DNA of 35,068 nt from a virus. This document shows positions 7,944 to 14,809 of the stretch, one piece after another. The first letter of the stretch is position 1. Each line of letters opens with the position of its first letter. The stretch spans positions 1-35,068 of IMG/VR virus record IMGVR_UViG_3300031974_001447; one strand, written 5' to 3'. The notes under the pieces are model-generated. The model saw nothing but the letters and a program-made list of their open reading frames with translations. It did not search any database and was not told the DNA's origin. The translations under genes and the position numbers were made by a program.

Positions 7944-8381
7944 ATGTCAAGAGAAACAGCAAAAACCCAATTAGAATCTGATATTGCAGCTTTAAATTCC
8001 AATAAAAATTGGTATAAAGGTGTAAGTGGTACTTATTCTGTTGTATCACAACCTAATTCAAGTGATTTTGGTGCTGATAAAACAACAGTAAGTTTATCAG
8101 ATTGGACAGGTACAGGTAGAACTGGTTGGTTAACTGCATGGAAAACTGCAAATTCTTCAGTAACTAAAGACGATTCACATAGTTTCCCTGCTGATATTGC
8201 CGATTACTCACATACAGATTACTTGCAACATTATTTCAGAAGACATGAAGATATGGGTTCAGACTATGCTGATGACCATAAAGTCGTAACAGACATAGAT
8301 GCAAATATCGCTGCACTTCAAACAGACTTAGATGCTATCAATGCATCTATAGCTGCTGGTGAAGAAGACCTAGGGTCATAA
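7944..8381 (+). CDS. hypothetical phage protein, possibly structural
   Basis: 145 residues, with GGAGA eight bases before the ATG. The ends are helical (N-terminal ETAKTQLESDIAAL, C-terminal DIDANIAALQTDLDAI) and flank a polar, aromatic-rich middle (NWYKG, LSDWTGTGRTGWLTAWK, YLQHYFRRHEDMGSDYADDH). No catalytic motif recognised. The ends resemble each other (A-x-LxxDIAAL), suggesting helical pairing. The late-type promoter upstream and the following virion-like block point to a structural role, but this is inference. Confidence 0.5.
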   Translation: MSRETAKTQLESDIAALNSNKNWYKGVSGTYSVVSQPNSSDFGADKTTVSLSDWTGTGRTGWLTAWKTANSSVTKDDSHSFPADIADYSHTDYLQHYFRRHEDMGSDYADDHKVVTDIDANIAALQTDLDAINASIAAGEEDLGS

Positions 8382-8386
8382 ATTTC

Positions 8387-8424
8387 CATAAATAGTAGTA
8401 ATATCACCAAGATTGTGGTATAAT
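8387..8424 (+). promoter_or_regulatory. tandem late (CATAAATA) and -10 (TATAAT) motifs
   Basis: CATAAATA at 8387-8394 and TATAAT at 8419-8424. The TATAAT lies seven bases before the ATG at 8432, so its +1 would be about one base before the start codon. I see no good -35 box (TAGTAA at 8396-8401 with 17-base spacing is weak). There is no Shine-Dalgarno sequence. Confidence 0.5.
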
Positions 8425-8431
8425 TACTATT

Positions 8432-9631
8432 ATGGGTGCAAAAAATCTACATTTAGAACATTTAGAAGACGAGATTATCAATCAAGGGATTGATGGTGGT
8501 CGTGGTGCTATAAACTTCTTACAGGGTCTTAGAGACATGTTGAAGGGTAATAGTAATTCAAGTGTTAATATGACAGTCAAATGGGACGGAGCTCCTGCTA
8601 TCTTTTGTGGTAAACACCCCGAAACCAATCAATTCTTTGTTGCAAAGAAATCATTATTCAATAAAGAACCTAAATTCTATACTTCAGAACATGAAATTAA
8701 AAACTCAGACCTTTCGGGTCAATTACAAGAAAAGTTTCTAACTTCATTCCAATGTCTATCTAAACTATCTTGGAATACAATCATGCAAGGTGATTTAATG
8801 TATACCAATGATAAGAAAATGCAAAAGATTGACGGACAATCTTTCGTCACATTTCAACCTAATACAATCATGTATGCAGTCAATGTAGAATCAGATTTAG
8901 GTAAAAAGATTGCAAACTCTAAAATGGGAATCGTATTTCACACTACCTATAGTGGTGGAACTATAGAAGACCTATCTGCAAGTTTTGGTGCAAACATATC
9001 CAAACTAGGAAACAGTTCAGACGTGTGGATTGACGATGCAACATACAAAGATGTCAGTGGTAAAGGGTCAATGACTGCAAAGGAAACACTTGCACTTACA
9101 CAAGAACTATCTAAAACAGGTAAAGCCTTTCATGGAATCAAAAGAAAGGATTTAGATAAGTTCCAAAAAATACAGGAAGAGATAGGTAGAAAAGGTGCTG
9201 GTGCATCATACAAAACATATTGTAATACACTTATCAGAGGTGGTTCATACAAACCAACCTATGACGGATACATGAAACACTTTGAGAACTATTGGAGAGA
9301 CAAAGTAGTTGGTAAAGTCAAAACAGAAAAAACAAAACAGATTAAAACAGAGATTGGTGAACAACTTTATAACGAACTCAGAAGTTTAAAGAAAATGATA
9401 ACTAATCTTACTTCATTTATGGGACACTTGGTTGTTGCAAAACAAATGATTATAGAATCCCTAAATAGAGTAAAGAGTATCGGAACTTTTAAAAAGACTG
9501 CAACAGGTTTCGAGGTAGTTAACCCCGAAGGTTATGTTGCAATTGATAGAACAGGTAGTGCAGTTAAACTCGTAGATAGAATGGAATTTGCATTCAATAA
9601 CTTCACTGCACAAAAAGCGTGGGATAAGTAA
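8432..9631 (+). CDS. conserved phage protein with ligase-like KxDG motif
   Basis: 399 residues. The region TVKWDGAPAIFCG contains K50-W-D-G, the motif I signature of the covalent nucleotidyltransferases (DNA/RNA ligases and capping enzymes), where the Lys is adenylated. Later segments could supply other motifs: MQGDLMYTN as a motif III-like element and MGIVFHTTY as a motif IV-like element, with basic GIKRKD further on. The family is common in marine T4-like phages; from memory it is DUF6267, without a proven function. The start MGAKNLHLEHLEDEI looks like the family's usual N-terminus. The stop overlaps the next gene (TAATG), which encodes a nucleotidylyltransferase/kinase fusion. A nucleic-acid-end or cofactor role is inference. 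Confidence 0.7.
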   Translation: MGAKNLHLEHLEDEIINQGIDGGRGAINFLQGLRDMLKGNSNSSVNMTVKWDGAPAIFCGKHPETNQFFVAKKSLFNKEPKFYTSEHEIKNSDLSGQLQEKFLTSFQCLSKLSWNTIMQGDLMYTNDKKMQKIDGQSFVTFQPNTIMYAVNVESDLGKKIANSKMGIVFHTTYSGGTIEDLSASFGANISKLGNSSDVWIDDATYKDVSGKGSMTAKETLALTQELSKTGKAFHGIKRKDLDKFQKIQEEIGRKGAGASYKTYCNTLIRGGSYKPTYDGYMKHFENYWRDKVVGKVKTEKTKQIKTEIGEQLYNELRSLKKMITNLTSFMGHLVVAKQMIIESLNRVKSIGTFKKTATGFEVVNPEGYVAIDRTGSAVKLVDRMEFAFNNFTAQKAWDK

Positions 9632-10914
9632 TGAAATCATTCAGTGCATTTTTAACAGAAGCTAAAGACAAAGGTGTAGTGTTTACCTTTGGTCGATTCA
9701 ATCCACCTACAACAGGTCATGCAAAGTTAGTAGACAAACTTAAGAAAGAATCAAAAGGTGATGACGTTCTATTATTCACTTCACACTCAAATGACAGGGT
9801 TAAAAATCCACTATCACATAAAGACAAAATCAAATACTTAAGAAATTTCTTTGGAAAGATTGTTCCTGATGCAAATGCAAGAACAGTATTTGAGATTGCA
9901 ACACAATTACATAATAAAAAATACAAAAGAATAAAAATGGTTGTCGGTTCAGATAGAATTAGAGAATTTGAAAACCTATTAAACAAATACAACGGAGTGA
10001 AAGCACGTCACGGATTCTATAAGTTTGACGAAATCAATATAGTATCTGCTGGTGAAAGAGACCCCGATTCAGATGATGTCAGTGGAATGTCTGCAAGTAA
10101 ACTCAGAGGATATGCAGAGAAGGGTGACTTTGATAATTTCAAACAAGGTGTTCCAACAAAGAACAAAGGATTGATTCAGAAACTTTATAACGATATCCGT
10201 AAAGGAATGGGTATTGCAGAAGGAACACTACCACACTACATGGTTGAAGATTTAGTTAAAGAAGGAGTCTATGACCCAGGCACCTTTAAAGCAGTTTTCC
10301 TAAGTGGTGGGCCAGGCAGTGGTAAATCTGCAGTCGTAAAGAAATTAGCTTTGACTGCACTTGGTTTAAAAATGGTCAACACTGATAAAGCATTTGAGAA
10401 CGGACTAAAGAAAGCAGGAATGTCACTTGACCTTAGAGGTGCAGACTTTACTAAAGTAGACCCTATCCGTGCAAAAGCAAAAAGTATTACAGGTAAAAAT
10501 CTAGAATCCTATATCGAAGGAAGACTAGGTCTTATCTTTGACACTACAAGTGCAAAGTCGGGTAAGATTAAGAACTACAAAAAACTGTTAGACACATTAG
10601 GATATGAATACAAAATGGTATTTGTTAATGCAAGTCTAGACAATGCACAAAAAAGAAATGACTTGAGGTCTAGAAAATTACCATCTGAGATTGTAAAACA
10701 AGATTGGGACGCTGCACAAAAAAATGCAAAAGAATATAAATCAATCTTTGGTAAAGACTTTGTAGAGATTAAGAATGATGACGACCTTGCAACACTAGAT
10801 AAAAAAGCAAATTCACTATACAGTAAACTGTTAGGTTGGTCTACTTCATTCCCTAAAAACAAACTTGCATTACAATGGAAGCAACGAGAGTTGGATGCAA
10901 AACGAACTAAATAG
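9631..10914 (+). CDS. nucleotidylyltransferase-like and P-loop kinase fusion with capsid-targeting-like N-terminus
   Basis: 427 residues with two catalytic modules. Residues about 16-180 resemble the cytidylyl/NMN adenylyltransferase fold: FTFGRFNPPTTGHAKL (the TxGH form of the HxGH motif, H30), VVGSDR, and MSASKLRGYAEKGDF as the C-terminal S-x-x-x-R element. Residues about 218-400 are a P-loop kinase similar to zeta-toxin or polynucleotide-kinase types: LSGGPGSGKS (226-233) and a later IFDTTSAKSG. The first residues, MKSFSAFLTEA, closely resemble the T4 internal-protein targeting peptide MKTYQEFIAEA, which is cleaved after Glu. An IAEGTL site lies between the domains. Substrates are unknown; NAD metabolism or nucleic-acid end repair are options. 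Confidence 0.75.
   Translation: MKSFSAFLTEAKDKGVVFTFGRFNPPTTGHAKLVDKLKKESKGDDVLLFTSHSNDRVKNPLSHKDKIKYLRNFFGKIVPDANARTVFEIATQLHNKKYKRIKMVVGSDRIREFENLLNKYNGVKARHGFYKFDEINIVSAGERDPDSDDVSGMSASKLRGYAEKGDFDNFKQGVPTKNKGLIQKLYNDIRKGMGIAEGTLPHYMVEDLVKEGVYDPGTFKAVFLSGGPGSGKSAVVKKLALTALGLKMVNTDKAFENGLKKAGMSLDLRGADFTKVDPIRAKAKSITGKNLESYIEGRLGLIFDTTSAKSGKIKNYKKLLDTLGYEYKMVFVNASLDNAQKRNDLRSRKLPSEIVKQDWDAAQKNAKEYKSIFGKDFVEIKNDDDLATLDKKANSLYSKLLGWSTSFPKNKLALQWKQRELDAKRTK
10907..10913 (+). promoter_or_regulatory. late-type promoter motif CTAAATA overlapping a stop codon
   Basis: CTAAATA at 10907-10913; the TAG stop of the upstream gene is 10912-10914. Exactly five bases separate the motif from the ATG at 10919, so by T4 late-promoter geometry +1 is the A of the ATG. 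No Shine-Dalgarno sequence is present. Confidence 0.6.
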
Positions 10915-10918
10915 TATT

Positions 10919-12253
10919 ATGTTAGAAGAACTTAGAGAAAAATTACGTAAGACCCAACAAGACAAAGAAGTTGAAGGCAAGAAAGGTTCTCAACCTAAGA
11001 AGTATTATGCTAAAGACGCAGACGGAGACGAAATGTCTAAGTCTACAAAAGATAAACGTGCATCTCACTTTGCTAATAATAAAGATAAAGAAGGTGAAGA
11101 TGCATTTAAACCAGCACCAGGCGATTCACAAGCTGATACTAAACCTTCACAACACACTAAGAAGTATAAGAAAATGTTCGGAGAAGGTGCAGCCGATAAG
11201 TCACTTCAAAAGAAAGCAGATAAGAGTGGAATGCCAGTTGGTATTCTAAAACAAGTCTACAAACGTGGTGTTGCAGCTTGGAAAGGTGGTCACAGGCCAG
11301 GCACTACACCCGAACAGTGGGGACATGCACGCGTCAATTCCTTTGTAACAAAATCAAAAGGAACATGGGGTGGTGCAGACCAAGACCTTGCAAAGAAAGT
11401 ACAAGGTAAATCAGAGTCAATCGAAGAAGCAGTTGATATCAAAAAAGCACTTAAGAAAGTTAAAGGTCTAACTAAAAAACAATTAGAAGTGTTATCAACA
11501 ATGAACACTACTCAGATATCAGTTGTTGTCAATCAATTATCTTCACTTGTCATGGGTGAAGCAATAAAAGAAGGTAAACTTGTAACTGATTGGAGAAGTA
11601 TTTTAGATTACATATTCAAAAATATCAAAAAAATGATTGAAAAAGAATATGAAAAGAATCCCGAAAAAGGTTTAGGAATGATTAATCAGTTGGGTTCATA
11701 TGTTAAAATGAAAGTCACCGATAAGAAACAAGAGAAGGGAAAACTATTCCTTAAGTTTGGTGAGGAGTTAGCAGAAGACGCTGCAGTAGACGCTGCAAAC
11801 CTAAAAGCAAAACAAGTTGAAGAACTTGAGAGATTAAAACAAAGACATGAAGAAGAGTTAGAAGCACTTACTGATAGACACGAAAGAGAAACCGAGAAGG
11901 TTGCAAAACAAAAAGAAAAAGAAACACTAGACAAACAGATTCAATCAAAACGTGAAGCAGATAGAAAAGCTGCAGAAAAAACAAACGAAGAAAGAGATTA
12001 CAAAAAGGAGTATGAGAATTACCACTCAGACCCCGAACAAATTAAAAGACGTGCAAAAAGAAATGAAGCACGTAGAAGTCTTAAAGATAGAAAAGACATT
12101 AAAGGAAAAGACGTACACCATAAGGATAACAATCCTATGAACAATGACAAGTCTAATCTATCAATTGTATCTCAAAAATACAACAGAACAGAACCAAGAC
12201 TTAGAAAACTTAAAGAAAAGGGGTGTTTACCAAATGCCAAAAAACGGAAATAA
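10919..12253 (+). CDS. multidomain virion-type protein with coiled coil and C-terminal HNH-like module
   Basis: About 444 residues from ATG 10919 (ATGs at 10865 and 10895 lie inside the previous gene and have no better support). In order: a Lys/Glu-rich disordered N-terminus; a compact module VGILKQVYKRGVAAWK..HRPGTTPEQWGHARVNSF followed by KSKGTWGGADQDLAKKV (from memory a DUF5824-type domain of marine phages); a helical middle; a long charged coiled coil rich in Glu/Arg repeats; and a C-terminal HNH-like block DVHHKDNNPMNNDKSNLSIV. The C-terminal block matches the H-H...N...N pattern of small phage HNH nucleases. Several LxE/IxE-type sites suggest prohead protease processing. Function unknown. 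Confidence 0.65.
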   Translation: MLEELREKLRKTQQDKEVEGKKGSQPKKYYAKDADGDEMSKSTKDKRASHFANNKDKEGEDAFKPAPGDSQADTKPSQHTKKYKKMFGEGAADKSLQKKADKSGMPVGILKQVYKRGVAAWKGGHRPGTTPEQWGHARVNSFVTKSKGTWGGADQDLAKKVQGKSESIEEAVDIKKALKKVKGLTKKQLEVLSTMNTTQISVVVNQLSSLVMGEAIKEGKLVTDWRSILDYIFKNIKKMIEKEYEKNPEKGLGMINQLGSYVKMKVTDKKQEKGKLFLKFGEELAEDAAVDAANLKAKQVEELERLKQRHEEELEALTDRHERETEKVAKQKEKETLDKQIQSKREADRKAAEKTNEERDYKKEYENYHSDPEQIKRRAKRNEARRSLKDRKDIKGKDVHHKDNNPMNNDKSNLSIVSQKYNRTEPRLRKLKEKGCLPNAKKRK

Positions 12254-12917
12254 ACACGACAACGGAGTACACGAACAGGGTACAGACGAAACAGTAAAAG
12301 CATATCAAGAAGATACGCCTGGTCAAGCAGTAGAAAAATACGTAAAAGAAAACCAAAAGTCATATCACGATTCAAAGAAAACTTTTTCTCAAATTGCAAT
12401 CAACGAAACACTTGATACACTCCAACAAGAAAAAACCAATCTACTAGACAATCCATTCCGTTTAGGTTCTATGATGTATTTTGAAACGATTAAAGAAGCA
12501 CGTAGATTAGTTACAGAAGACAGATACAAACTTACCGAAGTAGATAAGAACATTTTAGATACAGATATCGGACAGTTTGAAGTATATGAGGGGGAGTTAG
12601 TACCATTAGATTGTCCTCAATGGGAACCCATAAACGAAGAAGAAGAACCCGAACTCAACAAACCAAAAGCAGGTGGCCCTAAGAAATACTATGTATACGT
12701 TAGAGACCCACAAACTAAAAAGATTAAAAAAGTCACATGGGGAGACACTACAGGTCTCAAAGTGAAACTCGGAAACGAGAAAGCAAGAAAATCCTTCGCT
12801 GCACGACATAAGTGTTCACAACAGAAAGATAAAACTACTGCATCATATTGGGCATGTAGATTACCTTACTATGCAAAACAGTTAGGTCTTTCAGACGGAG
12901 GAAATTTTTATTGGTAA
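12234..12917 (+). CDS. conserved phage protein with RHKC...YWAC C-terminal motif
   Basis: 228 residues from ATG 12234, which follows AAGGGG and overlaps the end of the previous gene; the frame is open further upstream but only inside that gene. The N-terminal half is acidic and helical (QAVEKYVKENQKSYHDSKKT, then an IKEARRLV segment). The C-terminal part KKYYVYVRDPQTKKIKKVTW..., ARKSFAARHKCSQQKDKTTA and SYWACRLPYYAK is a recurring module of marine T4-like phage proteins. It resembles a small basic nucleic-acid-binding or structural domain; two conserved cysteines are visible. No enzyme motif is seen. Context suggests a virion-associated protein. Confidence 0.6.
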   Translation: MPKNGNKHDNGVHEQGTDETVKAYQEDTPGQAVEKYVKENQKSYHDSKKTFSQIAINETLDTLQQEKTNLLDNPFRLGSMMYFETIKEARRLVTEDRYKLTEVDKNILDTDIGQFEVYEGELVPLDCPQWEPINEEEEPELNKPKAGGPKKYYVYVRDPQTKKIKKVTWGDTTGLKVKLGNEKARKSFAARHKCSQQKDKTTASYWACRLPYYAKQLGLSDGGNFYW

Positions 12918-12929
12918 TGGAGATACATA

Positions 12930-13187
12930 ATGAAAAAAGAATTATATCATACTTATGCAAAAGACGACAGATATGCTGAAGTCTTTAAGTCAAAAGAAGG
13001 TTTTGAAGTAGACCTATACGAAGAGAAAAAACTCTTAGAAACAAGACAACTATACAATCATTCAGAATCATATGCAGAAGATTGTGCCGACAATTGGGTT
13101 CAAGGTGTGTTTAATATAGAGAAAGAAGGAAGTTTCTATGGTTATAACGAAAAGTCTGATAACTTCTACCCCGAGATAGATGACTAA
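12930..13187 (+). CDS. conserved small hypothetical protein
   Basis: 85 residues, with GGAGA before the ATG. It contains YAEVFKSKEGFEVDLYEEKKLL and NHSESYAEDCADNWVQGVF, a pattern familiar from small proteins of T4-like marine phages, with alternating strands and one helix. No catalytic residues can be named. The stop overlaps the start of the next gene by eight bases. Function unknown. Confidence 0.6.
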   Translation: MKKELYHTYAKDDRYAEVFKSKEGFEVDLYEEKKLLETRQLYNHSESYAEDCADNWVQGVFNIEKEGSFYGYNEKSDNFYPEIDD

Positions 13188-13485
13188 CCCTTATAAAGAC
13201 CAAGTATATACCCAACACGGGACTGAACTGAAATACGTCATTAGAACGTTTCTAAGGGACGTAGAGGTAGAGGAATTAGTTTGGCATAGGGACGATTCAA
13301 ACAGAACCGTTCATATATTAGGGGGTGAAGGCTGGAAGTTACAGAAAGATGACGAACTACCAGTTGAATTGGAAATAGGGAAAGATTATTACATACTGAA
13401 AGACCAGTATCATAGATTATTAAAAGGTGAAGGAGACTTAGTTCTTCGAATAGAAAATGTACATTCATTTACAAAACAGGAATAA
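13180..13485 (+). CDS. small cupin-like protein
   Basis: 101 residues. The sequence is beta-rich and has a cupin-like layout: LVWHRDDSNRTVHIL, then WKLQKDDELPVELEIGKDYYIL and DQYHRLLKGEGDLVLRI. The WHRD and QYHR elements sit where metal ligands (H-x-D/E ... H) of a small jelly roll would be, but a complete H-x-H-E-H set is not visible, so metal binding is unproven. Similar proteins occur in marine myoviruses (memory). It overlaps both neighbours, including the cysteine-cluster protein that follows, so all three are probably made from one message. Confidence 0.5.
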   Translation: MTNPYKDQVYTQHGTELKYVIRTFLRDVEVEELVWHRDDSNRTVHILGGEGWKLQKDDELPVELEIGKDYYILKDQYHRLLKGEGDLVLRIENVHSFTKQE

Positions 13486-13879
13486 AGAAAAGAAGGATTT
13501 GTGTCTTGAATGTGGACTTTGTTGTAATGGAAAGTTATTCAAACAAATGATAATTACTCCTGAAGAGAGTAGATATTTTAAGAAAGATAAAACCCTTTTA
13601 AAAAGTATAGAGTTAATTGCAACCGATAATGGTAGAAAGTCCGTACATTCTTACGTAAAACTCCAAGCTTGTGACAATTTAGAGGAAGATAATAAGTGTT
13701 CAATCTATGAAAACAGACCACAAGTCTGCAGAGATTTTAAATGTGGAGTGTTAAAGTCATATGAAAAAGGAAATATGCACTGGAACACTGCACTAAATAT
13801 TATCGAAGGAGTAAAGAATACACCTTCACGAGCAGGAGATAGGAAGAAACTGCTCAATATTATGAACCTAAAGAACTAA
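13457..13879 (+). CDS. YkgJ-type CxxCxxCC cysteine-cluster protein
   Basis: 140 residues with CLECGLCCNG near the N-terminus (C16, C19, C22, C23) and a second cysteine group ACDNLEEDNKCSIYENRPQVC then DFKCG. This is the signature of the YkgJ/UPF0153 family, proposed to bind a metal or Fe-S cluster; enzyme activity is not established for most members. The typical family phrase C.IYE.RP..CR.F is present. The gene starts inside its upstream neighbour without an obvious Shine-Dalgarno sequence. The window also encodes an IscU scaffold, which could in principle supply a cluster, but that link is speculative. Confidence 0.8.
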   Translation: MYIHLQNRNKEKKDLCLECGLCCNGKLFKQMIITPEESRYFKKDKTLLKSIELIATDNGRKSVHSYVKLQACDNLEEDNKCSIYENRPQVCRDFKCGVLKSYEKGNMHWNTALNIIEGVKNTPSRAGDRKKLLNIMNLKN

Positions 13880-13883
13880 AAAT

Positions 13884-13891
13884 TATAAATA
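13884..13891 (+). promoter_or_regulatory. consensus T4 late promoter TATAAATA
   Basis: Exact TATAAATA at 13884-13891. Eight bases separate it from the ATG at 13900, giving a predicted leader of about three bases. No Shine-Dalgarno sequence is present between the motif and the ATG. Confidence 0.75.
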
Positions 13892-13899
13892 ATACTGTT

Positions 13900-14487
13900 A
13901 TGAGTTATAAATCAGAAAACTGGAAAGAAAAACTAGAACAAGTCCGTGGACACATTGCTTTAAAAGAAGGTAGTGTAGAAAAGACTGCAGACGAAATAAT
14001 TAACGAAGATATCGAAAACGACCTTTTAACTGGATTCGAAGAAGACGTTAATCTTGAAGAAGAGTTAATCTTAGAAGCCTCAATGGGTGATGCAATTAAG
14101 AAAGTATTCAAAACCGATAGTGAAACAGAATCACTAGGTATTGCAAAACTTCTTAGTATGACAGACGTTAAAGTTGCACTCCAAATGCAGAAACAAAATC
14201 CAAAAGGATTTAAGAAAACTACATTCGCTATGGGTGCAGATAACAGTCAGAGAGACATGATTAAGGATAAAGACCTTCAAAGAATGTTTAAGAAAGCTGG
14301 TGTCAAACCATTAGACGATGAAGTTCAAGTTCAAGAAGAAAAACCAGTAAAAGAATCAGTAGAGAAATCTGCAGAAAAACTCGTAGAAAAAAATATGCTT
14401 GGTAGACTTGCAAAACAATTACATTTAACAACAGAAGGTAAACAGAAAATGTTTGACTACTTCGAAAAAGGGGAATTAGAACAATGA
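13900..14487 (+). CDS. hypothetical virion-type protein, Glu/Lys-rich
   Basis: 195 residues, acidic and mostly helical. It opens with MSYKSENWKEKLEQVRGHIA and has an acidic stretch (NEDIENDLLTGFEEDVNLEE) ending in ELILEASMGDAI. The ILE-A there fits the T4 prohead protease preference (L/I-x-E before A/G). The middle contains TDVKVALQMQKQNPKGFKKT; the C-terminus is a helical KNMLGRLAKQLHLTTEGKQK segment. No enzymatic motif. It is driven by an exact late promoter, starts a chain of tightly linked genes reaching 17.5 kb, and overlaps the next gene by four bases. A head-core or internal-protein role is inference. Confidence 0.55.
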   Translation: MSYKSENWKEKLEQVRGHIALKEGSVEKTADEIINEDIENDLLTGFEEDVNLEEELILEASMGDAIKKVFKTDSETESLGIAKLLSMTDVKVALQMQKQNPKGFKKTTFAMGADNSQRDMIKDKDLQRMFKKAGVKPLDDEVQVQEEKPVKESVEKSAEKLVEKNMLGRLAKQLHLTTEGKQKMFDYFEKGELEQ

Positions 14488-14807
14488 AACTAACATCAAT
14501 GGGTCTATCACCCGAATTACTAGAAGCGTCTAGAACGGTTTTACAGAACTCAAAAGAGTACGAAGATTTCTTTCAAGCAACACTTAAAAAGTTTGGTGTA
14601 ACTTCACCTGCTGAATTAGATGGAGAAAAGAAAAAAGAATTCTTTGACTATATCGATAAGAACTGGAAAGGTGACGATGAGAAGAAAGAAGAAGTAAAAG
14701 AAGGAGAACTTCCACCTGCGTTAAAGAAAGCAATCGATAAGAAAAAAGAGGACGAAGACGAGTCAGACGATGACGATGACGATGACGAAGATAAAGACGA
14801 GGACTAG
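14484..14807 (+). CDS. small acidic protein with poly-Asp tail
   Basis: 107 residues. The N-terminal part MKLTSMGLSPELLEASRTV carries an LLE-A site that fits prohead protease cleavage (predicted after residue 14). A folded segment FGVTSPAELDGEKKKEFFDY follows, then a linker GELPPALKKAIDKKK. The last ~20 residues are almost only Asp and Glu. Such tails are common in scaffold or DNA-mimic proteins. GGGGAA precedes the ATG, which overlaps the previous gene. Related short proteins with the GELPPALKKA linker occur in marine T4-like phages (memory). Function unknown. Confidence 0.6.
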   Translation: MKLTSMGLSPELLEASRTVLQNSKEYEDFFQATLKKFGVTSPAELDGEKKKEFFDYIDKNWKGDDEKKEEVKEGELPPALKKAIDKKKEDEDESDDDDDDDEDKDED

Positions 14808-14809
14808 TC

